Shown here piece after piece: positions 51,381 to 59,534 of a stretch of DNA of 64,000 nt. The stretch is from Cesiribacteraceae bacterium YIM B00369 (lineage in GTDB: Bacteria; Bacteroidota; Bacteroidia; Cytophagales; Cyclobacteriaceae). The position numbers and the translations under genes were made by a program. The notes under the pieces were generated by a model, which saw only the letters and a program-made list of their open reading frames with translations, made no database searches and was not told where the DNA came from. How positions within the stretch are numbered: position 1 is the first letter of the stretch; each line of letters begins with the position of its first letter. Location of the stretch: positions 62,001 through 126,000 of the forward strand of contig JAFMYY010000003.1 of the NCBI GenBank assembly GCA_017948555.1. Direction: 5' to 3'.

Positions 51381-51438
51381 GTGTTCCTCCGGAATTATTT
51401 CATTGTGCCAATCCTTGTCTATCGGCTGTTCCCGATTT

Positions 51439-52209
51439 TTACCTGATAAAGCTGAGCTTTTTACTCACCTGCTTTATCCACTCCCGGGCCATTAATTCGT
51501 GGCCGGCAGGCATTGGGTGTATGCCATCCCATATCCAGTAATCTGCAGGGGCTTTTGCCAGAGCTTTATCAAAGGCTTTCTGGTACTCCACATGAACTGC
51601 ATTAAATTCAGCTGCCAGTTGTTTTACTATCTGCTGCTTTTTTCGGGTTTCGGCAGCATACCTGGTCCAATTATCTTTTACATACCCAACGGGCAGTATA
51701 AACGGGTCGCCAAGTACAAACCGGATATCGGGTAATTCCTTTTTGGTTTGCTCCAGTAATGCCCGGTAATCAGCTTCATACCGCTCTGCAGAAAAGCTGT
51801 TATCGCCATTTATCATGGCAGATGTATCGTTTATGCCCACCAGAAAACTCAGCAGGTCCGGCTTTAAATCCAGTGTGTCCTGCTGCCAGCGTGCAGCCAG
51901 ATCGGGCACCTTATTGCCACTTACGCCTCTGTTGAAAAAACGGAATTCTTTTTCCGGTTTATTATACCACAGCTGGCTGGCAATAATAAACTGATACCCA
52001 TGGCCCATTACATGGTTCCAGTCATTATTCCGGGTTCGGTTTCCATCAGTAATAGAATCTCCCTGAAACAGAAAAGTAAAACCTTTACCCTCATCTGTTG
52101 ACTGCTTTTCAGGGAATGCTGCTGCACTTAACCTCTGTGGAGCTGCTACTGCCAGCATAGCTCCCGCCAGGGCTGAGTTCTTTAAAAAGTCTCTTCTGCT
52201 GCTGTTCAT
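51439..52209 (-). CDS. SGNH/GDSL hydrolase, Tat-exported
   Basis: Secreted esterase or acetyl-esterase of 256 residues. The twin-arginine signal SSRRDFLKNSALAG is followed by the SGNH blocks: block I FLFQGDSITDGNRT (Ser nucleophile), block II NRGVSGNK, block III LVGINDTS, and block V IWDGIHPMPAGHELMA (Asp and His). All four blocks are intact. Proteins of this type in glycan-using Bacteroidota commonly deacetylate polysaccharides such as xylan, pectin or rhamnogalacturonan. A GH43 remnant lies just upstream, suggesting that this was once part of a glycan cluster. Confidence 0.88.
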   Translation of the reverse strand: MNSSRRDFLKNSALAGAMLAVAAPQRLSAAAFPEKQSTDEGKGFTFLFQGDSITDGNRTRNNDWNHVMGHGYQFIIASQLWYNKPEKEFRFFNRGVSGNKVPDLAARWQQDTLDLKPDLLSFLVGINDTSAMINGDNSFSAERYEADYRALLEQTKKELPDIRFVLGDPFILPVGYVKDNWTRYAAETRKKQQIVKQLAAEFNAVHVEYQKAFDKALAKAPADYWIWDGIHPMPAGHELMAREWIKQVSKKLSFIR

Positions 52210-52271
52210 TTTTTCCTGTTAAAAACGAAATTTATTCCCCTGTGATTACTTCTTTCTGAAAATCTGCCATT

Positions 52272-52515
52272 TTAAACAACTTCTTTGAAGGCTGCTATCA
52301 GACCTGCCATCTTCTCCCATATATAAAAGAAACCGTTATGTCCCCTGCCCGGCTCCTCCTCATTACCGCCTGGAAATACGGTATAATTATTATTTACCCG
52401 GCTCTTTCCCTCTTTATTTAAATAAGGCCCCTGCAAGGTTTTAGAACGCCCCATTAATACCTGATTACTGTCGTTCCCTTTACAACATATACCTCCTGAT
52501 GCAAAAATGTGACTG
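52272..52515 (-). pseudogene. GH43 arabinanase/xylosidase remnant
   Basis: The frame on the minus strand from about 52515 reads FASGGICCKGNDSNQVLMGR and then SKTLQGPYLNKEGK, matching the catalytic-propeller region of GH43 arabinan endo-1,5-alpha-L-arabinosidases. The following GGNEEEPGRGHNGFF also fits, but the sequence then leaves the family pattern (YIWEKMAGLIAAF) and stops. Only about 80 of the usual 330 or more residues remain, with no start at the N-terminal side. The later reading suggests a frameshift before the stop. Only a 60-codon ATG frame (52272-52454) remains inside it. Confidence 0.8.
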
Positions 52516-52525
52516 ATTGTTTTTT

Positions 52526-54565
52526 TTACAAAGATGGCTCCCGTTCCTTTGTGTCTGTTTGTACTGCCACTGAAGTTTCGGCATTTCTCTCAGTGGCACC
52601 GGATGTGCTCATTTCCCCGCCCTGCCGGAAATCCATCCGCTGAATGCGCATAGCGTTTAAAATGGCCAGCAAGGTTACACCCACATCGGCAAATACCGCC
52701 TCCCACATGCTGGCAATTCCAAAAGCTCCCAGCGCAAGCACCAGTACTTTAACCCCAAAGGCCAGTCCTATATTCTGCCACACAATCCGGTGGGTAGCTT
52801 TGCTGATGTGGATAGCTGTCGCCACCCTGGAGGGCTGGTCTGTCTGGATTACCACATCTGCTGTTTCAATGGCAGCATCGGAGCCCAGGCCTCCCATTGC
52901 CATTCCTATATCGGCAAGTGCAATCACAGGTGCATCGTTAAGTCCGTCTCCCACAAAGGCCAGTGCAGAGGATTGCTTTTTCAGCTTTTGCACTTCCTCC
53001 ATTTTCCCTACAGGAAGCAGTCCTCCTATTGCCAGATCCAACCCGAGCGATTTACCCACTTTCTGCACCACTTTATCTTTATCGCCGGAGAGCATTACCA
53101 CTTTTTGTACGCCAGCCTCCCGCAGTGCAATTATGGTCCGGCGGGCATCTTCCTTCATTTCATCGGCAATGGTAATATAGCCGCGGTATTTCCCGTTTAT
53201 GGCAACCACCACCGCTGTTTCCGGAATATCATCTGCGGCTGCATCGTACGGGATATCGAATTTCTTCAGCAGCTTTGTATTTCCTGCCAGTACTGTAAAT
53301 TCATCGAGCTGCCCCTTCATGCCCATGCCTGCAATTTCTTCTATTTCCGGAGCCTTTACCGGCTCATATTGCACACCTGCACAATAAGTGGTTATGGCTT
53401 TGGCAACAGGGTGAGTGGAGTGGCTTTCGAGTGCAGCCACCAGCTTCAGGGTAAGGTCGCGGCCAAAATTGCTGAGCACAACCTCCTGTACCTTGAATAC
53501 TCCTTTGGTAAGGGTGCCGGTTTTATCCATCACAACGGTATCGACCTTGCGCATCTGGTCCAGGTAATTCGATCCTTTAAAAAGAATACCATTACGCGAT
53601 GCCGCTCCAATGCCACCAAAATAGCCCAGTGGAATAGACATAAGCAGTGCACAGGGGCAGGAAATTACCAGAAACACCAGCGCTCTGTAGAGCCACTCTT
53701 CAAATATATAATTCTCCACAAAGAAGTAAGGCAGCAGGACAAGCGCAGTCGCCAGCGCCACCACTACAGGCGTATATACTTTGGCAAAGCGGCTGATAAA
53801 GCGTTGTGTTTTTGCTTTTCGCGTAGCCGCTTCCTGCACCATTTTAAGAATTTTCGAAAGTTTACTGTCTTCAAAGCGGCTGGTAACCTTAATCGTGCTC
53901 AGGTTTTCAAGGTTGATCATACCTGCTAAAACAGTTTCGCCACGGTATTTCCGGTCAGGTACCGATTCGCCGGTAAGCGCAGCTGTATTAAAGGTGGCTT
54001 TCTCAGAAATAAGCTCTCCGTCAAGGGCTACTTTTTCGCCCGGCCTTACCCTGATGGTACTGCCTGGTGCAACCATTGAAGGGTGCATAATTTTTACCGT
54101 TTTATCTTCCGCCACTACCGCTACTTCCTCTGCCTGTACCTTAAGCAGGCTTTCAATTGACTTTTTAGCTCTGTTAACTGCAGATCCGTTGAACAACTCT
54201 CCTACGGCATAAAAAAGCATTACAGCCACCCCTTCGGCATATTCGCCCAGAAAAAAGGCGCCGATGGTGGCAATACCCATCAGGAAAAATTCATTGAATA
54301 TATTACCCTTCCCGATCTGCCGGAGAGCGCTCCACAGCACAGGACCACCCACAGGCAGATAGGCCAGAGCAAAAAGCCCAAGCTGAAGAGGAGGCGTAAA
54401 CCATTCCGGCTCCACAAACTCTTTCAGCACAATACCGGCTGCTAAAAGAACAAAGCTGGCAATGGCCAGGCCATAGTCTCCGTATCTTTGAAAAAAAGTT
54501 AATTTATCTTCCCGGCGCGGAGCCTGCTCTGTAGAGCAGGCTCCGCTTTCGCAACAATCGCTCAT
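52526..54565 (-). CDS. zntA: Zn2+/Cd2+/Pb2+ P1B-type ATPase
   Basis: Metal efflux pump of 679 residues in the inner membrane. The N-terminus is short and has a Cys cluster (MSDCCESGACS) instead of a full HMA domain. The core has the phosphatase motif TGES, the CPC membrane motif in ISCPCALLMS (about residues 302-304), DKTGT (Asp near 347), the STHPVAKAI motif and the hinge GDGLNDAP. The last membrane helices carry Lys in GVKVLVLALGAFG and Asp in VFADVGVTLL, as in the zinc/cadmium/lead (P1B-2) class. A palindrome 54 bp upstream of the start and a Fur-family regulator gene beyond it suggest metal-controlled expression. Confidence 0.92.
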   Translation of the reverse strand: MSDCCESGACSTEQAPRREDKLTFFQRYGDYGLAIASFVLLAAGIVLKEFVEPEWFTPPLQLGLFALAYLPVGGPVLWSALRQIGKGNIFNEFFLMGIATIGAFFLGEYAEGVAVMLFYAVGELFNGSAVNRAKKSIESLLKVQAEEVAVVAEDKTVKIMHPSMVAPGSTIRVRPGEKVALDGELISEKATFNTAALTGESVPDRKYRGETVLAGMINLENLSTIKVTSRFEDSKLSKILKMVQEAATRKAKTQRFISRFAKVYTPVVVALATALVLLPYFFVENYIFEEWLYRALVFLVISCPCALLMSIPLGYFGGIGAASRNGILFKGSNYLDQMRKVDTVVMDKTGTLTKGVFKVQEVVLSNFGRDLTLKLVAALESHSTHPVAKAITTYCAGVQYEPVKAPEIEEIAGMGMKGQLDEFTVLAGNTKLLKKFDIPYDAAADDIPETAVVVAINGKYRGYITIADEMKEDARRTIIALREAGVQKVVMLSGDKDKVVQKVGKSLGLDLAIGGLLPVGKMEEVQKLKKQSSALAFVGDGLNDAPVIALADIGMAMGGLGSDAAIETADVVIQTDQPSRVATAIHISKATHRIVWQNIGLAFGVKVLVLALGAFGIASMWEAVFADVGVTLLAILNAMRIQRMDFRQGGEMSTSGATERNAETSVAVQTDTKEREPSL

Positions 54566-54618
54566 ATTTATTTCTTTAAAACCAGTAAAAGGTTATTTCA
54601 AAGATACCTGCAAAAGAC

Positions 54619-54635
54619 ATGCAATGAAATTGCAT
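54619..54635. promoter_or_regulatory. perfect 7-3-7 palindrome, candidate Fur-family operator
   Basis: ATGCAATGAAATTGCAT is an exact inverted repeat (ATGCAAT-GAA-ATTGCAT) in the 87-bp gap between the Fur-family gene (stop 54653) and the ATPase start (54565). The 7-bp half-site with a short spacer and its position resemble Fur-family operators. The regulator's own promoter region has no copy that I found. Confidence 0.6.
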
Positions 54636-54652
54636 TTTAGTGGCATCAGGCT

Positions 54653-55066
54653 TTAGCCTCCACAGTTACCGCAAATACCTTTAACCAGCAACTTTACTTC
54701 TTCTGCCTTAAACCGGTCCGGCAGGGTCATATCGGGCACTTTAGATTCGGGCAGGCACCATGTTTCGCGGCAGGTATTGCAATAAAAGTGAACATGCATA
54801 TCTTCAGGAGCACATTCACAGCCCTCCTCACATAATGCATATTTGGTGGCTCCGGTTCCATCTTCAATGCTGTGGATCAGCCCTTTCTCTTCAAAAGTTT
54901 TCAGGGTACGGAATAAGGTAATTCTGTCGGCTTTTTCAAAAGCCCCTTCCATGTCCTGCAGGCTCATTGCTGCCGGTTGCTTTTGCAGTTCTTCCAGCAC
55001 CAGCAAACGCATGGCAGTGGGCCTGATGTTTCTTTCTTTCAATATGTTCTCAAGATCTTTAATCAT
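54653..55066 (-). CDS. Fur-family transcriptional regulator (Zur/PerR-like)
   Basis: Metal-responsive repressor of 137 residues. The winged helix (about 10-80; IRPTAMRLLVLEELQKQ, DRITLFRTLKTFEEKGLIHS) is followed by a dimerisation domain with structural zinc cysteines C96-x-x-C99 and C132-x-x-C135. There is an HVHFYC motif (His91, His93) and an additional Cys-rich loop, CEEGCEC (79-85). The gene precedes the zinc/cadmium ATPase, so zinc is the most likely signal (Zur-like), though PerR/Fur alternatives cannot be excluded. The start at 55066 fits the usual family N-terminus. Confidence 0.88.
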   Translation of the reverse strand: MIKDLENILKERNIRPTAMRLLVLEELQKQPAAMSLQDMEGAFEKADRITLFRTLKTFEEKGLIHSIEDGTGATKYALCEEGCECAPEDMHVHFYCNTCRETWCLPESKVPDMTLPDRFKAEEVKLLVKGICGNCGG

Positions 55067-55209
55067 CTTTCCCTGTATTTAATTAAAAATAGCTGATGCT
55101 GCAGGGAAAAAGCAGTTAAACTCCTCTTTTTTTTTCATTTCCCCGTAATAAAAAATTGGTTAATAAAAAGTTACAACATTAACAGCTCTGATTTTGTATA
55201 TAATTTACT

Positions 55210-55899
55210 ATGGAAAAAGAAGACATCAAATTAACAGACTGGGAAAGGATCCTGGTAGGGAATAATCCATGGGGCTTCATGATTGAGGTTTTGGGGCGCA
55301 CCATTATTATATATGTTTGCCTGATAATAGTAATGCGACTGTTGGGAAAACGCATGAATGCCCAGTTAACCATGACAGATCTGGCCGTAATGCTAACCCT
55401 GGGTGCTATTGCATCTGTGCCCATGCAGGCTTTTGACAAGGGTATTTTACCGGGAATTGTCCTGTTAATCGCAATTTTGCTCTGGCATCAGGGGACCAGC
55501 CTGCTTATTTACAGCAAACGCAGTGCAGAGGTGCTTTCGCAGGGAAAGATAACCCTTGTAATCAGGGAAGGAGTTATAGACCCTGAACAATTAAGAAAAA
55601 TGCGGATCAGCAAAGACCAGATTTTCTCTATACTCCGGGCAAAAGGCGTTCGCCACCTGGGGGAGGTAAAAAGGCTTTATTCTGAGGCCGATGGCCACTT
55701 CAGCTTATTTAAATTTACGGAAACAAAACCTGGTTTATCTGTTTTTCCAAGAACGGAAAATGCCCTGCCCGCTGAAAAGAAAGAAATACAAAACCGGCAG
55801 GCCTGCTGCCATTGCGGGAATGTGGTTGACAAGGATGATGATGTTCCGGTACCTTGTGGCAACTGTGGTAACCGCGAATGGATACCTGCCATCAAATAA
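55210..55899 (+). CDS. DUF421 (YetF-like) membrane protein with C-terminal zinc ribbon
   Basis: Membrane protein of 229 residues. Three hydrophobic segments (about 25-42, 57-73 and 79-98) and a cytoplasmic DUF421 domain follow the YetF pattern (IIVMRLLGKRMNAQLTMTDLAVMLTLGAI, MRISKDQIFSILRAKGVRHLGEV). The C-terminus carries an added module with two CxxC pairs (C199/C202 and C216/C219) ending CGNREWIPAIK, which looks like a zinc ribbon or rubredoxin-like knuckle. YetF proteins are of unclear function, linked to stress or membrane signalling. A second paralogue with the same tail starts 28 bp downstream. Confidence 0.85.
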   Translation: MEKEDIKLTDWERILVGNNPWGFMIEVLGRTIIIYVCLIIVMRLLGKRMNAQLTMTDLAVMLTLGAIASVPMQAFDKGILPGIVLLIAILLWHQGTSLLIYSKRSAEVLSQGKITLVIREGVIDPEQLRKMRISKDQIFSILRAKGVRHLGEVKRLYSEADGHFSLFKFTETKPGLSVFPRTENALPAEKKEIQNRQACCHCGNVVDKDDDVPVPCGNCGNREWIPAIK

Positions 55900-55927
55900 C
55901 TAAAAAAACAAAGAAAAGAAAAAAACT

Positions 55928-56626
55928 ATGAATACAGCAGATGCAGAACTGTGGGACTGGATGAGGATATTGATGGGAGGCTCTCCGGCCATTTTTCTGG
56001 TGGAAGTAGTTATTCGGGTTTCTGTTATATACCTGTTGCTGGTGTTTACTATGCGTATTATGGGCAAGCGTATGTCGGCCATGATCAGCAGGAATGAAAT
56101 GATTGCTATGGTTTCCCTGGCCGCAGCAGTAGGTTTACCTATGCAGGACCCCCAGAATGGTCTGTTACCCGCCTTTATTACGGCAGCAGTGGTGATAAGT
56201 GTTCAGCGCATTATATCCACTAAAACATTAGGGAACCCGCGGTTTGAAAGTATGGTTGTCGGCGACATAAATGCACTGGTACAGGATGGGCGTCTTGAAC
56301 TGAAAAACATGAAAAAGAGCAAGATTTCCCGCGAGCGCATGCTTACTGAATTCCGGGTGAGGGAAATTTATAACCTCGGAAAGGTAGAGCGGGCTTTTCT
56401 GGAAGCCAATGGTGCTTTTACTGTTTACCTTTTTGAGGAAGATGAAGAACGGGAAGGGCTTTGCATTTTACCCTCCTGGGATGAAGATTATATACAGGAA
56501 TTAACTGTTGCCGAAGGAACATTCGCATGCGGTAGCTGTGGCAATACCACAAAGAGCCATGAGGAGCCTCGGAATGAGTGCAGCCATTGCGGCCACACTC
56601 AATGGGTACAGGCGATCAGGTCGTGA
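55928..56626 (+). CDS. DUF421 (YetF-like) membrane protein with C-terminal zinc ribbon, paralogue
   Basis: Second DUF421 protein, 232 residues, co-directional with the first and 28 bp away, so an operon. It has the same layout: VFTMRIMGKRMSAMISRNEMIAMVSLAAA in the membrane part, SKISRERMLTEFRVREIYNLGKV in the cytoplasmic part, and a terminal zinc ribbon with C201/C204 and C218/C221 ending CGHTQWVQAIRS. Sequence differs substantially from its neighbour, so the duplication is old, but the tail is retained in both. This suggests the ribbon matters for function and that the two may form a heteromer. Confidence 0.85.
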   Translation: MNTADAELWDWMRILMGGSPAIFLVEVVIRVSVIYLLLVFTMRIMGKRMSAMISRNEMIAMVSLAAAVGLPMQDPQNGLLPAFITAAVVISVQRIISTKTLGNPRFESMVVGDINALVQDGRLELKNMKKSKISRERMLTEFRVREIYNLGKVERAFLEANGAFTVYLFEEDEEREGLCILPSWDEDYIQELTVAEGTFACGSCGNTTKSHEEPRNECSHCGHTQWVQAIRS

Positions 56627-56734
56627 TACTTTTCTGCAAAACAAGCGCTGCTTTTTCCATTTCCATCATATCCACCACCAGGCCCTGCCCGGATAAAATC
56701 CTTTGCCCCCATATCCTTCTCCTGCCCCCTCTCC

Positions 56735-58360
56735 TTACTTAACATACTTATCCCACAGACCATAATTTTCTGTTTTAGCCCCGCGTGGAATGGCCAGAGC
56801 AGCAACGATAAGACCTGCTATAGCTCCGGTAATATTTAGTCCCACCGGGCTGTTACTCAAAAACCAGGGAGTTACAGCCACAGCAAGGGCAAGGAGCACA
56901 TTCAGGTAACGTCCCATACGCACCACTTCTCCCATGCTGATTACTGATACCACAACAATAAGGGAACCTGCCAGATGGAAAATATCGGATGGGGTTGCTT
57001 TAGTCTCCAGCCCGAAGGCAGCGGGCGCAAACATAAGCCCGATTCCCAGCCCTGCCGATACCACTAATGTCCATGGAAAGCTCATGCCCCAAATTGAGGC
57101 CATAAACACTTTGCCCGGCTTTTGCGGAAGCTGCATCAGTTTGGGGGAACGCTCATCGGAGTTCTGTTCAAAAGGCTTACCCCCCTTCCAGAACACCTGC
57201 CAAAGGTTATCGCCCCGCTTTTTAGCTTTTATCATATGCTGCCCCATAGCTATTACTTCGTCAAATTCAAGCGGAATCATGGGCAGCATAATGGCCGCTG
57301 CAAGGAGGCAAAGCGTACACCACTCCCCTACTATTACCGGCTGGGAAATCACTAAAAATATATGCACCATCCCAAGCGGTATTACCAGTATACCGAAAAC
57401 AAAAACCATCCAGGGCATAGTACGCCAGCGGGAAGGACTTCCCATAAAGCCCATCAGGAACTCAAGGGTATAAGCGAAAGCACCAAAGGCACCATCGGAT
57501 ACGGGCCACATATGCGACATGTTTGAGTTCAGCACCAGCCGGCTGCCTTCCCCGAAGAAAGGATCCCATGCATGGTCGATGTAGCCGAGCTGAAAAGCAC
57601 CCAGGTAGCGTGAAACCACCCAGCCTGCAAAGCCCATTACAATCATGATCCAGCGCTGTGGCCAGCTGGAAGGATTATAACTCCAGCCCTGAGGCACCTC
57701 CGATCCCATTTTCATGTACATAATCATATTGGGCATACCCGGAATAAGAATCGTTAAGCCTATTACCAGCGCTCCCACCAGGGTATCGTTTATATAAGCA
57801 GCCGCATTTGGCGCCCAGAAAATAACAGGAGCCATATTAAGCCAGATACCAATAAGGCAGGCCACCCATACACTAACCGGCCTGTTGGGGGTGAGAGACC
57901 TCCAGCCAAAGAAAATAAGGGCAAGACCACTGAGAATATCGCTCCAGGCCATAAAGCTTATTCTCTGATTCAAACTAAGCCATAATTCGCGCCCTCCGCC
58001 GGGTTCCACCACTCCTTTCCCGTAACTGAAAGTAAGAGGAGATACTACCAGCCAAGCACCCAGAATAATCAGCATCCAGTAAACCCAAAGAGTTTGCATA
58101 TGGTGCATATGCAGCATTTGCATCCGCTCGTCTTTACTCTTCATCATGTGGCCATCATGCTGCTGATGCTCCTGTTTTTTATTATCCATCATCTGCCGGC
58201 TGTGATTTTTCATCTTCTTTTCGGCCATTGGGCGTGTTACCCCCCGCATGCCCATACCACCACCTTTATGCTGATCCGATGATCCGGAATTATTGCTTCC
58301 TTTCCCGGCATTCTTATTACCCTGTCGGGAATTACCTTTATTTTTCTCCTTGTCTTCCAT
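56735..58360 (-). CDS. SPW-VKOR-SPW membrane fusion with His/Met-rich N-terminus
   Basis: Polytopic membrane protein of 541 residues. Residues 1-90 are cytoplasmic-looking and rich in His, Met, Lys and Gln (HMMKSKDERMQMLHMHHMQ), a possible metal-binding arm. An SPW domain follows (about 95-205; WSDILSGLALIFFG, APNAAAYINDTLVGALVIG), then a VKOR-type domain with the redox motif EWCTLCLLAAAIML (about 350-360), and a C-terminal SPW-like segment (about 480-530; RYLNVLLALAVAVTPWFL, NITGAIAGLIVAALAIPRG). It may couple disulfide formation to quinone reduction. The canonical second Cys pair of VKOR was not located. Confidence 0.8.
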   Translation of the reverse strand: MEDKEKNKGNSRQGNKNAGKGSNNSGSSDQHKGGGMGMRGVTRPMAEKKMKNHSRQMMDNKKQEHQQHDGHMMKSKDERMQMLHMHHMQTLWVYWMLIILGAWLVVSPLTFSYGKGVVEPGGGRELWLSLNQRISFMAWSDILSGLALIFFGWRSLTPNRPVSVWVACLIGIWLNMAPVIFWAPNAAAYINDTLVGALVIGLTILIPGMPNMIMYMKMGSEVPQGWSYNPSSWPQRWIMIVMGFAGWVVSRYLGAFQLGYIDHAWDPFFGEGSRLVLNSNMSHMWPVSDGAFGAFAYTLEFLMGFMGSPSRWRTMPWMVFVFGILVIPLGMVHIFLVISQPVIVGEWCTLCLLAAAIMLPMIPLEFDEVIAMGQHMIKAKKRGDNLWQVFWKGGKPFEQNSDERSPKLMQLPQKPGKVFMASIWGMSFPWTLVVSAGLGIGLMFAPAAFGLETKATPSDIFHLAGSLIVVVSVISMGEVVRMGRYLNVLLALAVAVTPWFLSNSPVGLNITGAIAGLIVAALAIPRGAKTENYGLWDKYVK

Positions 58361-58747
58361 TACTTATCCTTTTAATATGGGTGCATGGTTCCGGAATCTT
58401 ATGCTCCGGAACATATCCCTGCCTGCCTTTATCTGTACTGCCGGCTGCAGGATCCTGTTCCTCTGCTTAAGGCAGCATTGTTACACCTGAAATTTGCACA
58501 ATATTGAATGCTGATGTGCGGAGGCTGCTCCTGATGAAAATTATTGCACCCACGTCAAAAAATACACAGGCACACTTTCAGGTTACCCCGGTGTTAATTT
58601 CCTCAACCGGATTTTATTTATAAGTGTTATTTCCGGCACCCGTGGAAGCTCCTTAAAAAGGTATAATTTTTTGGCTTTTATGTATGAAAGGATGCTGCTT
58701 TCTGTAACTCCTGCCCGGGCGGCGAAAGTGAATATTTACAGAATTAC
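58361..58747. other. non-coding gap
   Basis: About 390 bp between the SPW-VKOR gene (upstream side) and the dodecin terminator. No convincing gene or repeat. Probably the promoter of the SPW-VKOR gene. Confidence 0.4.
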
Positions 58748-58780
58748 AAAAAAAAGCCGGACCTTATTCAGGTCCGGCTT
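58748..58780 (-). terminator. terminator after dodecin gene
   Basis: AAGCCGGACCT (58754-58764) pairs perfectly with AGGTCCGGCTT (58770-58780) around a 5-nt loop; the minus strand continues into a run of T. Confidence 0.92.
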
Positions 58781-58822
58781 AAAAGCTTTCAAATGCTTTT
58801 TTCCTTTATTGACGAATCTTCC

Positions 58823-59026
58823 TTATTTCTCAATATCAAAGGAGATCTTTGCATTCACTCCATAAGAAACAATCTTATTATCCGTCACATTTGCTTTCAT
58901 TTCCTTTACATAAACAGAGCTTATTCCTTTTACAGACTTTGAAGCCTCATTTACGGCATTTTGCACGGCGTCGTCAAAACTTTTTTCGGAAGAGGCAATC
59001 ACTTCAATTACTTTTACAATACTCAT
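58823..59026 (-). CDS. dodecin, flavin-binding protein
   Basis: Small flavin-storage protein of 67 residues. The whole sequence follows the dodecin pattern: VKVIEVIASSEKSFDDAVQNAV, then ASKSVKGISSVYVKEMKANV and a last beta strand. It would form a dodecameric shell that binds FMN or riboflavin, limiting free flavin. The conserved Trp of many bacterial dodecins at the binding site is replaced (SVYVKEM in place of a Trp-containing strand), which may change the ligand. Single gene with its own terminator. Confidence 0.92.
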   Translation of the reverse strand: MSIVKVIEVIASSEKSFDDAVQNAVNEASKSVKGISSVYVKEMKANVTDNKIVSYGVNAKISFDIEK

Positions 59027-59393
59027 AAAAATATAAGGTTTTAAGGTTAAAAAAATTAATCATCAGTACTGTTCCGTGTCGGAACAGCTAACATCTTTAT
59101 CTTCTTTTCTTTACAACAGGTTTTCAGGATAATAAACAAGCTGTATTTCACTACAGTATTCTCCGGTGCAGTTGTTTCCATTGCTTTTGTAAAGCAAACT
59201 TATCCGGACGCGTTGCTTCTGATTACCTGCCGGTAAATTAATCTTCAAAAAAATGATACGGCTGCAAAAAACATTAGTTATGGTTAATCAGCTTTTTTTA
59301 CTTTTAAATTTCCGATATAAAGATTATAAAAAAATGTCCGGATGAAAACTCCCCAACATTTCCTGAATTCATTTGCCACTTTACCCGCTCAGC
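59027..59393. other. non-coding gap
   Basis: About 370 bp between the dodecin gene and the terminator of the pseudo-mutase gene. AT-rich; no gene recognised. It presumably carries the dodecin promoter. Confidence 0.4.
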
Positions 59394-59434
59394 AAAAAAA
59401 GAGGCTGTACCCAAAGTTATATCCGGTACAGCCT
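59394..59434 (-). terminator. terminator after the pseudo-mutase gene
   Basis: AGGCTGTAC (59402-59410) pairs with GTACAGCCT (59426-59434). On the minus strand it runs into CTTTTTTT. It lies about 100 bp past the stop at 59535. Confidence 0.8.
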
Positions 59435-59534
59435 CCTCTTATTATAAAAAGCACAATTAAAAACAAAGCCGCAGCTTACAGGAAGCGATTATCCGAATCT
59501 GTCGCCCCGGCACTGCTCCTTTGTAAATAAATGC

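Noticed and set aside
52790-53929. 379-codon plus-strand ORF opposite the metal ATPase
   Set aside because: Codes for Cys/His-rich sequence of no known family and overlaps an intact P-type ATPase with all motifs.
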